NCBI GenBank assembly: GCA_018659505.1
Contig: JABJMI010000235.1
Location: 1-11,663 of the forward strand
Origin: Planctomicrobium sp.
GTDB lineage: Bacteria > Planctomycetota > Planctomycetia > Planctomycetales > Planctomycetaceae
DNA length: 11,663 nucleotides
Direction of reading: 5' to 3'
Shown: in pieces, positions 5,669 through 11,663 of the stretch
Position numbering within the stretch: the stretch's first letter is position 1
Layout: the number at the start of each line of letters is the position of its first letter
Program-made: the position numbers and the translations under genes
Notes under the pieces: model-generated
The model's database searches: none
Told to the model about the DNA's origin: nothing
What the model saw: only the letters and a program-made list of their open reading frames with translations

Positions 5669-6886
5669 ATGAGTCAGGCTGCTGAGTTACCGATCATCAC
5701 GCTGAAACCTAAGAAGGCGTTGCCTTTCTTTAGTCGCCATCCCTGGATGTATGCGACAGCTGTCAAAACGATTTCCGGCTCGTTGGATGTCGGGACAGAA
5801 GTTCGCGTCACAGCGCACGATGGTCAGTTCATTGGACACGGACTTTATAACCCTCAAAGCAAAATTCGTGTTCGCCTCTACGGTTGGGATAAGACCGAAA
5901 GACTGGATCGAGACTTCTGGGAACAAAAGATTCGCTCAGCGATAGCTCTGCGAAAGAAACTCTTCGGAGAAACTCCAGCCTGGAAAGCATGTCGCCTGAT
6001 CTTTAGTGAATCGGATGGTCTTTCCGGCTTGATCGTTGACCGAGTTGATGACTGGCTGATCGTGCAGTGGACAAGTGCCGCTTTGGTCACGCGACAGAAA
6101 GAAATCATCGAGATCCTTCAGGCTGAACTCTCCCCGAAAGGGATTTGGCTCCGCACAGAAAAAGGGATCAAGGAACTCGAAGGGCTCGACATCAACGACG
6201 GATTGATCTCAGGTGAAGCCCCTCCGCGACCATTGTTCATTGAAGAAAATGGTTTGCAGTTCGGTGTCGATTTGGTTGAAGGTCAAAAGACCGGGTACTA
6301 CTTCGATCAGCGAGAGAATCGCCGGGTGTTTACAAACTATCTGACTGGTGTTCACAACGCCAAAGTTCTTGATGTCTGTTGTTACTCAGGTAGTTTTGCA
6401 CTGAATGCCGCAAGAGTTGAAAACTGTCAACAGGTGCATGCGATTGATTCGTCTGCCTCAGCTTTAGAGTTGGCACGAAGTAATGCCGAACTGAATGAAT
6501 TGAATTCGAAAATCACGTTTCAGCAATCAGATGCTTTTGAGGCACTGGAAGAACTGGTCGAGAAAGGTGAGCAGTTTGATGCCATCGTGCTTGACCCTCC
6601 GAAAATGGCTCGCACACGAGGCGGCATCAATCGGGCAATCAAAGCTTATGTCCGCATGAATCGACTGGCGATGCAATTACTGTCACCCAATGGGATATTG
6701 ATGACTTGTAGTTGCTCGGGACATGTTTCACGACATGACCTCGAACAGATCATCGCGCGAGCCTCACTGGAAGTTAGACGACCAGTTCAAATTCTTGAAG
6801 AACGAGGACAAGCTCAAGACCATCCTGTGATCACAAGTTGTTTAGAGACGCTTTACCTGAAGGCATTCATCTGCCGAGTAGAATAA
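5669..6886 (+). CDS. RlmI-like class I SAM-dependent rRNA (cytosine-C5) methyltransferase
   Basis: From the ATG at 5669 the product is 405 aa, about the normal length for the RlmI/COG1092 family, which methylates cytosine-5 in 23S rRNA (C1962 in E. coli). Residues about 9-75 form a PUA-like RNA-binding domain (LKPKKALPFFSRHPWMY, then GTEVRVTAHDG). Residues about 190-222 carry the family linker VDLVEGQKTGYYFDQREN. The Rossmann fold follows: motif I VLDVCCYSGSFALNAA (233-248), acidic ribose-binding D260, motif IV VLDPPKMAR (307-315), and TCSCSGH (346-352) with the Cys-containing loop. A GTG at 5606 in frame is rejected as start because it would add residues encoded by the 12-bp inverted repeat and lacks homology-like character. 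The hydrolase gene follows after 47 nt, probably on the same transcript. Exact target base is inferred from the family. Confidence 0.88.
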   Translation: MSQAAELPIITLKPKKALPFFSRHPWMYATAVKTISGSLDVGTEVRVTAHDGQFIGHGLYNPQSKIRVRLYGWDKTERLDRDFWEQKIRSAIALRKKLFGETPAWKACRLIFSESDGLSGLIVDRVDDWLIVQWTSAALVTRQKEIIEILQAELSPKGIWLRTEKGIKELEGLDINDGLISGEAPPRPLFIEENGLQFGVDLVEGQKTGYYFDQRENRRVFTNYLTGVHNAKVLDVCCYSGSFALNAARVENCQQVHAIDSSASALELARSNAELNELNSKITFQQSDAFEALEELVEKGEQFDAIVLDPPKMARTRGGINRAIKAYVRMNRLAMQLLSPNGILMTCSCSGHVSRHDLEQIIARASLEVRRPVQILEERGQAQDHPVITSCLETLYLKAFICRVE

Positions 6887-6933
6887 TCCATTCTTGTAAA
6901 AACATTTTCACCCACGAAAAACTTGGTGACAAT

Positions 6934-7728
6934 ATGACCCGTTTAATTCTAACATTAGCAATCATTGGCTGTTTCAGTACGACCACACAGGCTGAAGTGA
7001 AAACCAAACGGATTGCGTACGAGCATGACGGGGTGCAATTGGAAGGGGTTCTTGCATGGGATGATTCCATTGAGGGAAAACGTCCAGGTGTCTTAGTCGT
7101 TCACGAATGGTGGGGACTGAATGAGTACGCTGAAGCGAGAGCGCACAAACTCGCTGAGCTTGGCTATGTCGCCTTCGCCTTAGATATGTACGGAAAAGGA
7201 CAAGTGACTCAGCATCCGAAGCAAGCTGGTGAATGGGCGACCAAGATTCGTTCGAACACCGAGCAGTGGCGAGGTCGAGCGTTGGCTGGATTGAAAATCT
7301 TTCAGCAGCAAGAAATGGTCGACACATCCCACATGGCTGCCATTGGATATTGCTTCGGTGGTTCAACAGTTCTGCAACTTGCCTACGCGGATGCTCCACT
7401 CAAAGGAGTTGTCAGCTTCCACGGAGCGTTGGTTCCTCCGATGGAGATCGACTCGATTGATTCAAAGGTTCTCATTTGTAATGGCGCAGCGGATGCTTTC
7501 GTCCCACCGGCAGATGTCCAGAAATTCGAAAAAGAAATGCAGGCGATCTCAGCTGACTATGCTTTGATCAACTACGGTGGAGCACGTCATGGATTCACGA
7601 ATCCTGATGCCGGAGAATTCGGGATTGAGAACTTGAAATACGACGCTAATGCGGATCGGCGTTCCTGGAGCCACATGAAACTCTTCTTTAGCGAGATCTT
7701 CGCTGCAAAGAAAATGAAGAAGAACTAA
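6934..7728 (+). CDS. Exported dienelactone hydrolase family protein
   Basis: The product is 264 aa. Residues 1-20 are a Sec signal peptide (MTRLILTLAIIGCFSTTTQA, cleavage likely before E21), so it is periplasmic or secreted. The alpha/beta-hydrolase fold shows VLVVHEWWGLNEY (53-65, oxyanion region), the nucleophile elbow IGYCFGG with C140, the acid D187 in GAADAFVPP, and H219 in GGARHGF. Cys-Asp-His is the dienelactone hydrolase triad. DLH enzymes hydrolyse cyclic ester lactones, but exported members act on unknown esters; a catabolic substrate cannot be assigned here. An in-frame ATG at 6838 is less likely as start because it lies inside the preceding gene and would bury the signal peptide. 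The 47-nt gap to the methyltransferase gene suggests co-transcription, without a functional link. Confidence 0.88.
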   Translation: MTRLILTLAIIGCFSTTTQAEVKTKRIAYEHDGVQLEGVLAWDDSIEGKRPGVLVVHEWWGLNEYAEARAHKLAELGYVAFALDMYGKGQVTQHPKQAGEWATKIRSNTEQWRGRALAGLKIFQQQEMVDTSHMAAIGYCFGGSTVLQLAYADAPLKGVVSFHGALVPPMEIDSIDSKVLICNGAADAFVPPADVQKFEKEMQAISADYALINYGGARHGFTNPDAGEFGIENLKYDANADRRSWSHMKLFFSEIFAAKKMKKN

Positions 7729-7780
7729 AGGAAACAGGTACCTAATCTAAGAGATGAAGTTGTCTCTCACCCGCGGCTTA

Positions 7781-7825
7781 CTTTTCGTGTCATTAGTGTG
7801 TTTCGTGGTTAGCCAACAGTTTCAA
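7781..7825. repeat. TTTCGTG-family interspersed repeat, copy 1
   Basis: TTTTCGTGTCATTAGTGTG is followed by TTTCGTGGTTAG and then CAACAGTTTCAA. It matches 39 of 45 positions with the copy at 11384-11428 and, more loosely, the inverted copy at 11136-11170. The core has the form TTTCGTG, about 18 nt, TTTCGTGG. It does not code for protein. Confidence 0.7.
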
Positions 7826-7874
7826 GCTACGAACGGTTACCATTTTTTTATTGATGCGTTTCAGGAAGAATGAA

Positions 7875-7941
7875 TCACGCAGAGCCGCAGAGAGCGCAGA
7901 GTTTAAAAATTCTTCTCTGCGAACCCTGCGGCTCTGCGTGA
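7875..7941. repeat. Large hairpin of the CGCAGAG repeat family, possible bidirectional terminator
   Basis: The outer stem is a perfect 16-bp inverted repeat, TCACGCAGAGCCGCAG (7875-7890) with CTGCGGCTCTGCGTGA (7926-7941). After a 4x4 mismatch, an inner 7-bp stem CGCAGAG/CTCTGCG surrounds a 13-nt AT-rich loop. Each arm contains two or three CGCAGAG-like units. It sits midway between two convergent genes that lack other terminators. The plus-strand tail is AGATAATTTT, so the T-run is imperfect. Confidence 0.65.
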
Positions 7942-8064
7942 GATAATTTTGCTTCGTTTGTACGAGACATTAATTACTGCGAGTCATGTCCTGGGTATTC
8001 TGATTCGTAATTCATTCCTCAAAAAGCAAATTATCCACAGCCACCCACCCTTAGAAAATCCCTC

Positions 8065-9432
8065 TTAACCTCCACCTTGCAGGCTCTCAAGTCGATCCTT
8101 GGCGTCTTTGTAGTCGTAGTCGACGACTAGAACTTCACCGTAGTGATGAACTGCTTTTTCTTTGTCGCCGGTCTCTTCGCAGACTCTTGCCAAGAGGTAG
8201 TGGGCTTCCTTATAGGTTTCGGGAGAGTTGTCCAGGTTGAGGTCGGGGATGGCTCGTTCGAACTGGCTTTTCGCCAATGGAAGTTTATTGTCGTACATGA
8301 AGCACTTGCCGAGTAAGACGAGCGCTTTTGTTTTCTGCCGAGGATCTTGACTCGCTTTTTGTAGGAGTGGAATCGCGCGAGACCAGTCCTGTAATTGCAT
8401 GACAAGATTGGCGAGTTCGATTTTGATACCCAGGTTCTGCGGGTGTCGTTCTTCGCGGGCGCCGAGGACTTCAATCTTTCTAGTCCGCAATTCTTTTGAA
8501 AGCTCTGCGACTTTCTGACGGGCTTCCGGGCTTTCAGATTGATTCGCTGACTCTTTTGCGAGATCGACATTGTGTTTCATTAGCAACAATTCAGCATCTT
8601 CAAGTTGTTCGCGAATACTTGGGTCGCTGCCGGAAACATCGAGTGCTTGCTTCATCATTTCGTAAGAGTCTTCGAATTTCCGAATCGTCTTCAGATGACT
8701 CGCAAGCTTCAGGTAGTGCTCAACCTGTTCTGGTTCTTTGCGAATGGCGTGCCGCAAAGCCGTTTCAACATCATCCGAGCGTTGAGACATCGATTGACCT
8801 TTTTTGCCATCGTCTTTCACACGCTTCACATCACTGGAACTGTCTGCCTCGTCAAAGCCTCCCTGTTTGGTGGCTTGCATCGCATCTAACGCAGAAAGCT
8901 TACGGCTGACCTCGATATCTTTGGGATCGATGATTTGGATTCGCTCCCAGATTTTGCGTGCCTCGGTATACTCTCCTCTCTCTTCCAAGAGTGCTGAGAG
9001 TGCGAGGTGAATTTCTTTATCTTTCGGGGCAGCCATGACAGCTTCTACGTAAGCAAACCTTGCGATTTCCGTCTCGTCCATCCCTTTGGCTGCCTCAGCG
9101 ATATCAACATTGAGTTGAGCATCCCAAGGATTGAGAAGTAAACCTTCCTCTGCGAGCAATGAGGCATCTTGCCAGTTTTCTTTTTGCTTCGCTTTTTTGA
9201 CCTTACTACGAAGAGAGATCAACTTCGTCTTGCCTAGTGCTCCCGCACCTTTTTTATTGTCACCATATTTCTTCTTGGTACTGTTCCGTAGCAATTGTCG
9301 ATAGGTGAGATGATTCGGAACTAGCTTGACGCATTGACTAAACATCTGGACGGCCATGTCCCAGTTCCCGGCTTCCATTGCTTTGTTGCCGTGCTGGTAA
9401 CACTTACGTGCCTTCATATTATCATCTGCCAC
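8065..9432 (-). CDS. Cytoplasmic tetratricopeptide repeat protein
   Basis: The product is 455 aa with no signal peptide or membrane segment. TPR-like helix pairs are visible near residues 8-41 (AMEAGNWDMAVQMFSQCVKLVPN), 74-107, 109-140, 143-172 (ERGEYTEARKIWERIQIIDP), 221-272, 327-366 and 367-441 (ETGDKEKAVHHYGEVLVVD). A charged low-complexity linker (about 187-220) separates two TPR blocks, and 275-325 is probably coiled coil. TPR proteins hold protein partners; no partner is shown here. The start is GTG at 9432, supported by GGGAG on the minus strand (9439-9443) with a 6-nt spacer; an ATG five codons later (9415-9417) is the alternative. The gene lies 223 nt downstream of the sulfatase on the same strand, too far for translational coupling, and probably has its own promoter. 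Confidence 0.85.
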   Translation of the reverse strand: MADDNMKARKCYQHGNKAMEAGNWDMAVQMFSQCVKLVPNHLTYRQLLRNSTKKKYGDNKKGAGALGKTKLISLRSKVKKAKQKENWQDASLLAEEGLLLNPWDAQLNVDIAEAAKGMDETEIARFAYVEAVMAAPKDKEIHLALSALLEERGEYTEARKIWERIQIIDPKDIEVSRKLSALDAMQATKQGGFDEADSSSDVKRVKDDGKKGQSMSQRSDDVETALRHAIRKEPEQVEHYLKLASHLKTIRKFEDSYEMMKQALDVSGSDPSIREQLEDAELLLMKHNVDLAKESANQSESPEARQKVAELSKELRTRKIEVLGAREERHPQNLGIKIELANLVMQLQDWSRAIPLLQKASQDPRQKTKALVLLGKCFMYDNKLPLAKSQFERAIPDLNLDNSPETYKEAHYLLARVCEETGDKEKAVHHYGEVLVVDYDYKDAKDRLESLQGGG

Positions 9433-9437
9433 AAGAC

Positions 9438-9443
9438 TCTCCC
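9438..9443 (-). promoter_or_regulatory. Ribosome binding site supporting the GTG start of the TPR gene
   Basis: On the minus strand, GGGAGA lies just upstream of GTG at 9430-9432, with GGAG 6 nt from the start. The alternative ATG at 9415-9417 has no comparable site at normal distance, so GTG is preferred. Confidence 0.55.
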
Positions 9444-9470
9444 GACTCTGATTTCTGGCGACTATTTATG

Positions 9471-9496
9471 ATTCGAATTTATGTTCTGTTTCGAAT
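9471..9496 (-). promoter_or_regulatory. ATTCGAA/TTCGAAT inverted repeat upstream of the TPR gene
   Basis: ATTCGAA (9471-9477) and TTCGAAT (9490-9496) form a 7-bp inverted repeat with a 12-nt gap, 39-64 nt before the GTG. Just upstream on the minus strand, TACAAT (9501-9506) matches five of six positions of a -10 box, though no good -35 box was seen. The repeat could be an operator overlapping the transcription start. Confidence 0.3.
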
Positions 9497-9655
9497 GATT
9501 ATTGTATGAGAATTTCACTCTACTGCGGTAAGTCATAATACAGGAGTCGAAGCTCAGGGAAAATCCTCAATACGAACCAATCCTCAGAAGCAAAGAGATT
9601 TGCAGCCAGATGAATAGAGTAGAACATTATAGAAACAGTCGTTCCCTTAAGTTTT

Positions 9656-11062
9656 TCAACTCTTGGGTTTTACTTTCTTCGGATTTACTTTCTGTTTATC
9701 AAACTCTGCGTTGGGAACATTCTTCTTCGGCAGCCATTTCTTGTGCTCTTCCAAAGTCGACTTCATAGATGCTTCACCAGCGAGGTTATTAAATTCACCG
9801 GGATCAACTTCGTGGTCGTAAAGTTCTTCGCTTCCGTCTTCGTATTGAATATAACGATATTGATCAGAGCGGACTGCGTGATTCTTGCGACCGTGAGTGG
9901 TGATCGCTGGCTGTTTCCATTTCGCTTTAGGGTCTTTCAACAAAGGAGCAATGCTAACACCATCGACCTGTTCTGGCTGCGGGACTGCACACAGTTCACA
10001 AAGAGTCGGATAGACGGACATCAAGTCGACGGTCGCCTCGCACGTTGTCCCTGCTTTTGTCATTCCGGGAACAGACATGAAAAATGGAACACGAGTCGCT
10101 TCTTCCCACAGAGCGAATTTCCGCCAGTGTTCTTTCTCTCCCAGATGCCAGCCATGATCACCCCAGAGGACGACAATTGTGTTGTCTTTGAATTCGCTCG
10201 CCTCCAGTGCATCTAATACACGTCCGATTTGTGCATCAGCAAAAGTGATACTCGCCAGATAAGCTTGAACGGCGTATTCCCAGTTATCGGTTGCTAAAAT
10301 CTTTGCATGATCCCCTTTCGGTTTCGCCATCTTCACGCCAGCTGCTGGAATATCTTTAAGATCCCCATCAGGAACATAAGGACGATTGATACTTTCCAAC
10401 GGATACATGTCGTAATACTTGCGAGGGACTTGCCAAGGCATGTGTGGGCGATAGATTCCGCAGGCGAGAAAGAACGGCTTCTCATGCGAGTCATTGATAT
10501 AATCGATGGCGTAAGTTGCAGTCTTGTAGTCGTTCATCGCTTCATCTTCGACATCAAGGACACCCCAAATGATGGATCCTGCTCGACTATGAGGATCGCT
10601 GGCGACTTTCTTTGTCGGCTTGGGATCACCACCTTTTTTGAGGTAATGGTCCCATGACTCTGGCTCGTCGTAACTGCCGTGCATAATCTTGCCGGCGCCA
10701 ACAGAGTGATACCCATGCTGTGAGAGATGCTTCGGCAGCAGAACAGCATCAGGCATCGCGGGACGCCATGGTTGCGGGTTGAGATAGACTCCGCTGTTCC
10801 ACGGACGAATGCCGGTCATCAACGCTGCACGAGAAGGATTACACGCGGGTGCAGCACAATAAGCCTTGGTGAATGTCACTCCTCGTTGAGCCAGCCGTTC
10901 GAGATTCGGAGTCTTGATGCCTTCATAACCACCAAGAGGGCTGATCCAGTCGTTCAAGTCATCAACCGCGATGAATAGCACATTCATCTTCTCGGCAGCG
11001 AATGACTCGCTGAGGGAGAGAAACGGGATCATCGCAAGTATTAATGAGTACAATCTTTTCAT
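9656..11062 (-). CDS. Exported type I sulfatase, iduronate-2-sulfatase-like
   Basis: The product is 468 aa. Residues 1-22 are a signal peptide (LILAMIPFLSLSESFA), so it is secreted or periplasmic. The alkaline-phosphatase-like sulfatase core shows VDDLNDW (D34, D35, metal ligands), the formylglycine motif C74-NPSR followed by AALMTG, K125 in GAGKIMHG, and HMPW (207-210). It continues with GDHGWHLGEKEHW (D302, H303, K310), the last three close to iduronate-2-sulfatases. C74 must be oxidised to formylglycine by a maturase not encoded here. The C-terminal subdomain ends with YDHEVDPGEFNNLA, typical of the family, and a Lys-rich tail. The enzyme should remove sulfate esters from a polysaccharide, but the substrate cannot be read from the sequence. 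No polysaccharide lyase, glycosidase or transporter is adjacent. No strong Shine-Dalgarno precedes the ATG. Confidence 0.9.
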   Translation of the reverse strand: MKRLYSLILAMIPFLSLSESFAAEKMNVLFIAVDDLNDWISPLGGYEGIKTPNLERLAQRGVTFTKAYCAAPACNPSRAALMTGIRPWNSGVYLNPQPWRPAMPDAVLLPKHLSQHGYHSVGAGKIMHGSYDEPESWDHYLKKGGDPKPTKKVASDPHSRAGSIIWGVLDVEDEAMNDYKTATYAIDYINDSHEKPFFLACGIYRPHMPWQVPRKYYDMYPLESINRPYVPDGDLKDIPAAGVKMAKPKGDHAKILATDNWEYAVQAYLASITFADAQIGRVLDALEASEFKDNTIVVLWGDHGWHLGEKEHWRKFALWEEATRVPFFMSVPGMTKAGTTCEATVDLMSVYPTLCELCAVPQPEQVDGVSIAPLLKDPKAKWKQPAITTHGRKNHAVRSDQYRYIQYEDGSEELYDHEVDPGEFNNLAGEASMKSTLEEHKKWLPKKNVPNAEFDKQKVNPKKVKPKS

Positions 11063-11135
11063 AGTGAGCAGATACCAAATGAGATCATATAATAAAAATG
11101 AAACCGTTCACGGACTGGTAAGAATAGACAATTTC

Positions 11136-11170
11136 TGAACCACGAAATAAACGAATGACACGAAAGAATA
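11136..11170. repeat. TTTCGTG-family interspersed repeat, inverted copy
   Basis: The plus strand reads TGAACCACGAAATAAACGAA then TGACACGAAAGAATA. Its reverse complement carries TTTCGTGTCATTCG and TTTCGTGGTTCA, the same core as the copies at 7781 and 11384. It lies 74-108 nt upstream of the sulfatase ATG. Confidence 0.65.
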
Positions 11171-11261
11171 GAGAGGTCTGCCTCATTTCAGGTCAGCCAG
11201 CTTTGGAAATGCAACCACGATCCAAAATCCTGATGCTCCAGCTTTTATCACAAAAGTAAGT

Positions 11262-11337
11262 AGACAGGATGGACATGATCTACAGGATAAGATGAGCAAC
11301 ATCAATATCGTCTATCTATCATGTCTAAGTTTTCAGA
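11262..11337. repeat. GACAGGAT-family intergenic repeat with partial palindrome
   Basis: Near-copies of ACAGGAT, ACATGAT and ACAGGAT follow each other with a spacing of about 11-12 nt (11262-11290), and the plus strand later reads CTATCTATCATGTCTAAG (11311-11328), which is partly the inverse of the first half. I recall GACAGGATGGACA-type elements in intergenic DNA of diverse bacteria. No coding frame overlaps it. Confidence 0.5.
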
Positions 11338-11383
11338 ATGAAAGTGACCGGATCAGTGACAGATGCAGGGCTGTTACAACTGT

Positions 11384-11428
11384 CTTTTCGTGCCATTTGT
11401 CTATTTCGTGGTTATCCAGCAGTTTCAA
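11384..11428. repeat. TTTCGTG-family interspersed repeat, copy 2
   Basis: CTTTTCGTGCCATTTGTC is followed by TATTTCGTGGTTATCCAGC and AGTTTCAA. It differs from the copy at 7781-7825 at six of 45 positions, with no insertion or deletion. Confidence 0.7.
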
Positions 11429-11440
11429 TACAGTGAACAG

Positions 11441-11479
11441 TGACAAGAAAATTAGCCACTCACGTTTGTGAGCGGCTAA
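11441..11479 (-). terminator. Intrinsic terminator for the minus-strand gene at the right edge
   Basis: On the minus strand TTAGCCGCTCAC, loop AAAC, then GTGAGTGGCTAA form a 12-bp stem with one G-U pair (11452-11479), followed by TTTTCTTGT. It lies 25 nt after the stop codon at 11505-11507, as expected for a rho-independent terminator. Confidence 0.75.
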
Positions 11480-11504
11480 CTAAAGTTTCGATGTCAAGTA
11501 GGAA

Positions 11505-11663
11505 TTACGGTAGCTCAACAGTCTTCAGATCGAGTTGATCGCCGTTCTTAATCAAAACGGCAGCGTGTGTGTCGTTGAGTTTGTCGAGTTGTACGACGTT
11601 CTTCCAACTCTCAATTGTCTCATACTCTTGACCAGCAGCACCACCGCCACGTACAGGCTCGGT
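11505..11663 (-). CDS. C-terminus of an unrecognised protein (5' partial)
   Basis: On the minus strand a frame is open from the window edge to TAA at 11505-11507, giving 52 residues. They begin TEPVRGGGAAGQ, a glycine-rich linker, and continue with ESWKNVVQLDKLNDTHAAVL, then IKNGDQLDLKTVELP. The second part looks like a small beta-strand hairpin domain. The frame is supported by sensible codon use and by the terminator just downstream. I do not recognise the family, and the missing N-terminus prevents any functional call. Confidence 0.7.
   Translation of the reverse strand, partial: TEPVRGGGAAGQEYETIESWKNVVQLDKLNDTHAAVLIKNGDQLDLKTVELP

Larger units (their letters stand above)
7729..8064. other. 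336-bp gap between convergent genes
   Basis: No gene is visible. It separates the plus-strand hydrolase from the minus-strand TPR gene, so transcripts run into it from both sides. It contains a TTTCGTG-family repeat (7781-7825) and a large CGCAGAG hairpin (7875-7941) that could stop transcription in both directions. A perfect DnaA-box-like TTATCCACA lies at 8031-8039, alone and without origin context. Confidence 0.65.
11063..11504. other. 442-bp repeat-loaded intergenic region upstream of the sulfatase
   Basis: No gene was found. It holds, in order, the AT-rich leader of the sulfatase (11063-11135), an inverted TTTCGTG-family copy (11136-11170), a stretch with two CCAGCTTT direct repeats (11197-11204 and 11238-11245), a GACAGGAT-family element (11262-11337), a second TTTCGTG copy (11384-11428), and the terminator of the next minus-strand gene (11441-11479). 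The sulfatase promoter must lie in this region, but no clear -35/-10 pair was seen. Confidence 0.65.

Noticed and set aside
6838..6933. In-frame ATG extension of the dienelactone hydrolase.
   Set aside because: It overlaps the end of the methyltransferase gene and would place a 32-residue extension before a clear signal peptide starting at 6934.
6974..7399. Minus-strand 141-codon frame inside the hydrolase gene.
   Set aside because: It is Arg/Gln/Ser-rich and lies opposite a gene with signal peptide and catalytic triad, so it is a shadow.
8031..8039. Perfect DnaA-box-like TTATCCACA.
   Set aside because: One 9-mer in a window of this size is not improbable, and there is no cluster, AT-rich unwinding element or dnaA/dnaN gene nearby. 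It is not an origin.
9743..10216. Plus-strand 157-codon frame inside the sulfatase gene.
   Set aside because: It is an antisense shadow with Phe/Arg/Cys-rich composition; the minus strand carries all sulfatase motifs.
11136..11428. Repeated CACGAA/TTTCGTG copies as a CRISPR array.
   Set aside because: Copies are few, inverted relative to each other, unevenly spaced over hundreds of bases, and no cas gene is present.

Overview
The window looks like an ordinary chromosomal stretch from a member of the Planctomycetota, probably a relative of the Planctomycetaceae with fairly balanced GC. The evidence is a signal-peptide-bearing iduronate-sulfatase-type sulfatase, a secreted dienelactone hydrolase, lineage-typical hypothetical proteins (an FN3-like and an SH3-like one), weak or absent Shine-Dalgarno sequences, and long gaps filled with short degenerate interspersed repeats. 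No phage, transposase, CRISPR array, tRNA or rRNA gene was seen. Family calls are by eye; no database search was possible.

Layout, left to right. 1-1488 (+): 3' part of a conserved protein with an FN3-like core and a Ser/Gly/Met/Arg-rich tail, ending at a strong intrinsic terminator (1556-1596). 1615-2214 (+): small membrane protein with an HEFGH metalloprotease motif. 2253-about 2500 (-): possible decayed reading frame ending like an outer-membrane beta-barrel. 2462-3673 (+): short UvrC-like protein (GIY-YIG, four cysteines, UVR motif) without the UvrC C-terminal nuclease half. 3999-5246 (+): exported SH3-like, coiled-coil protein behind a plausible promoter. 5247-5668: repeat-rich gap ending in a perfect 12-bp inverted repeat. 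5669-6886 and 6934-7728 (+): RlmI-like rRNA methyltransferase and exported dienelactone hydrolase, probably co-transcribed. 7729-8064: gap between convergent genes with a large repeat-derived hairpin. 8065-9432 (-): cytoplasmic TPR protein with a GTG start. 9656-11062 (-): exported sulfatase. 11063-11504: gap with three repeat copies and a terminator. 11505-11663 (-): C-terminus of an unrecognised protein.

The genes do not form one pathway. They mix housekeeping (rRNA methylation, DNA repair-like nuclease), envelope or periplasmic functions (SH3 protein, hydrolase, sulfatase, M50-like protein) and lineage-specific hypotheticals. The most unusual content is non-coding: at least five families of short periodic repeats occupy nearly every long gap, and the gap before the GIY-YIG gene may hold a dead gene on the opposite strand.
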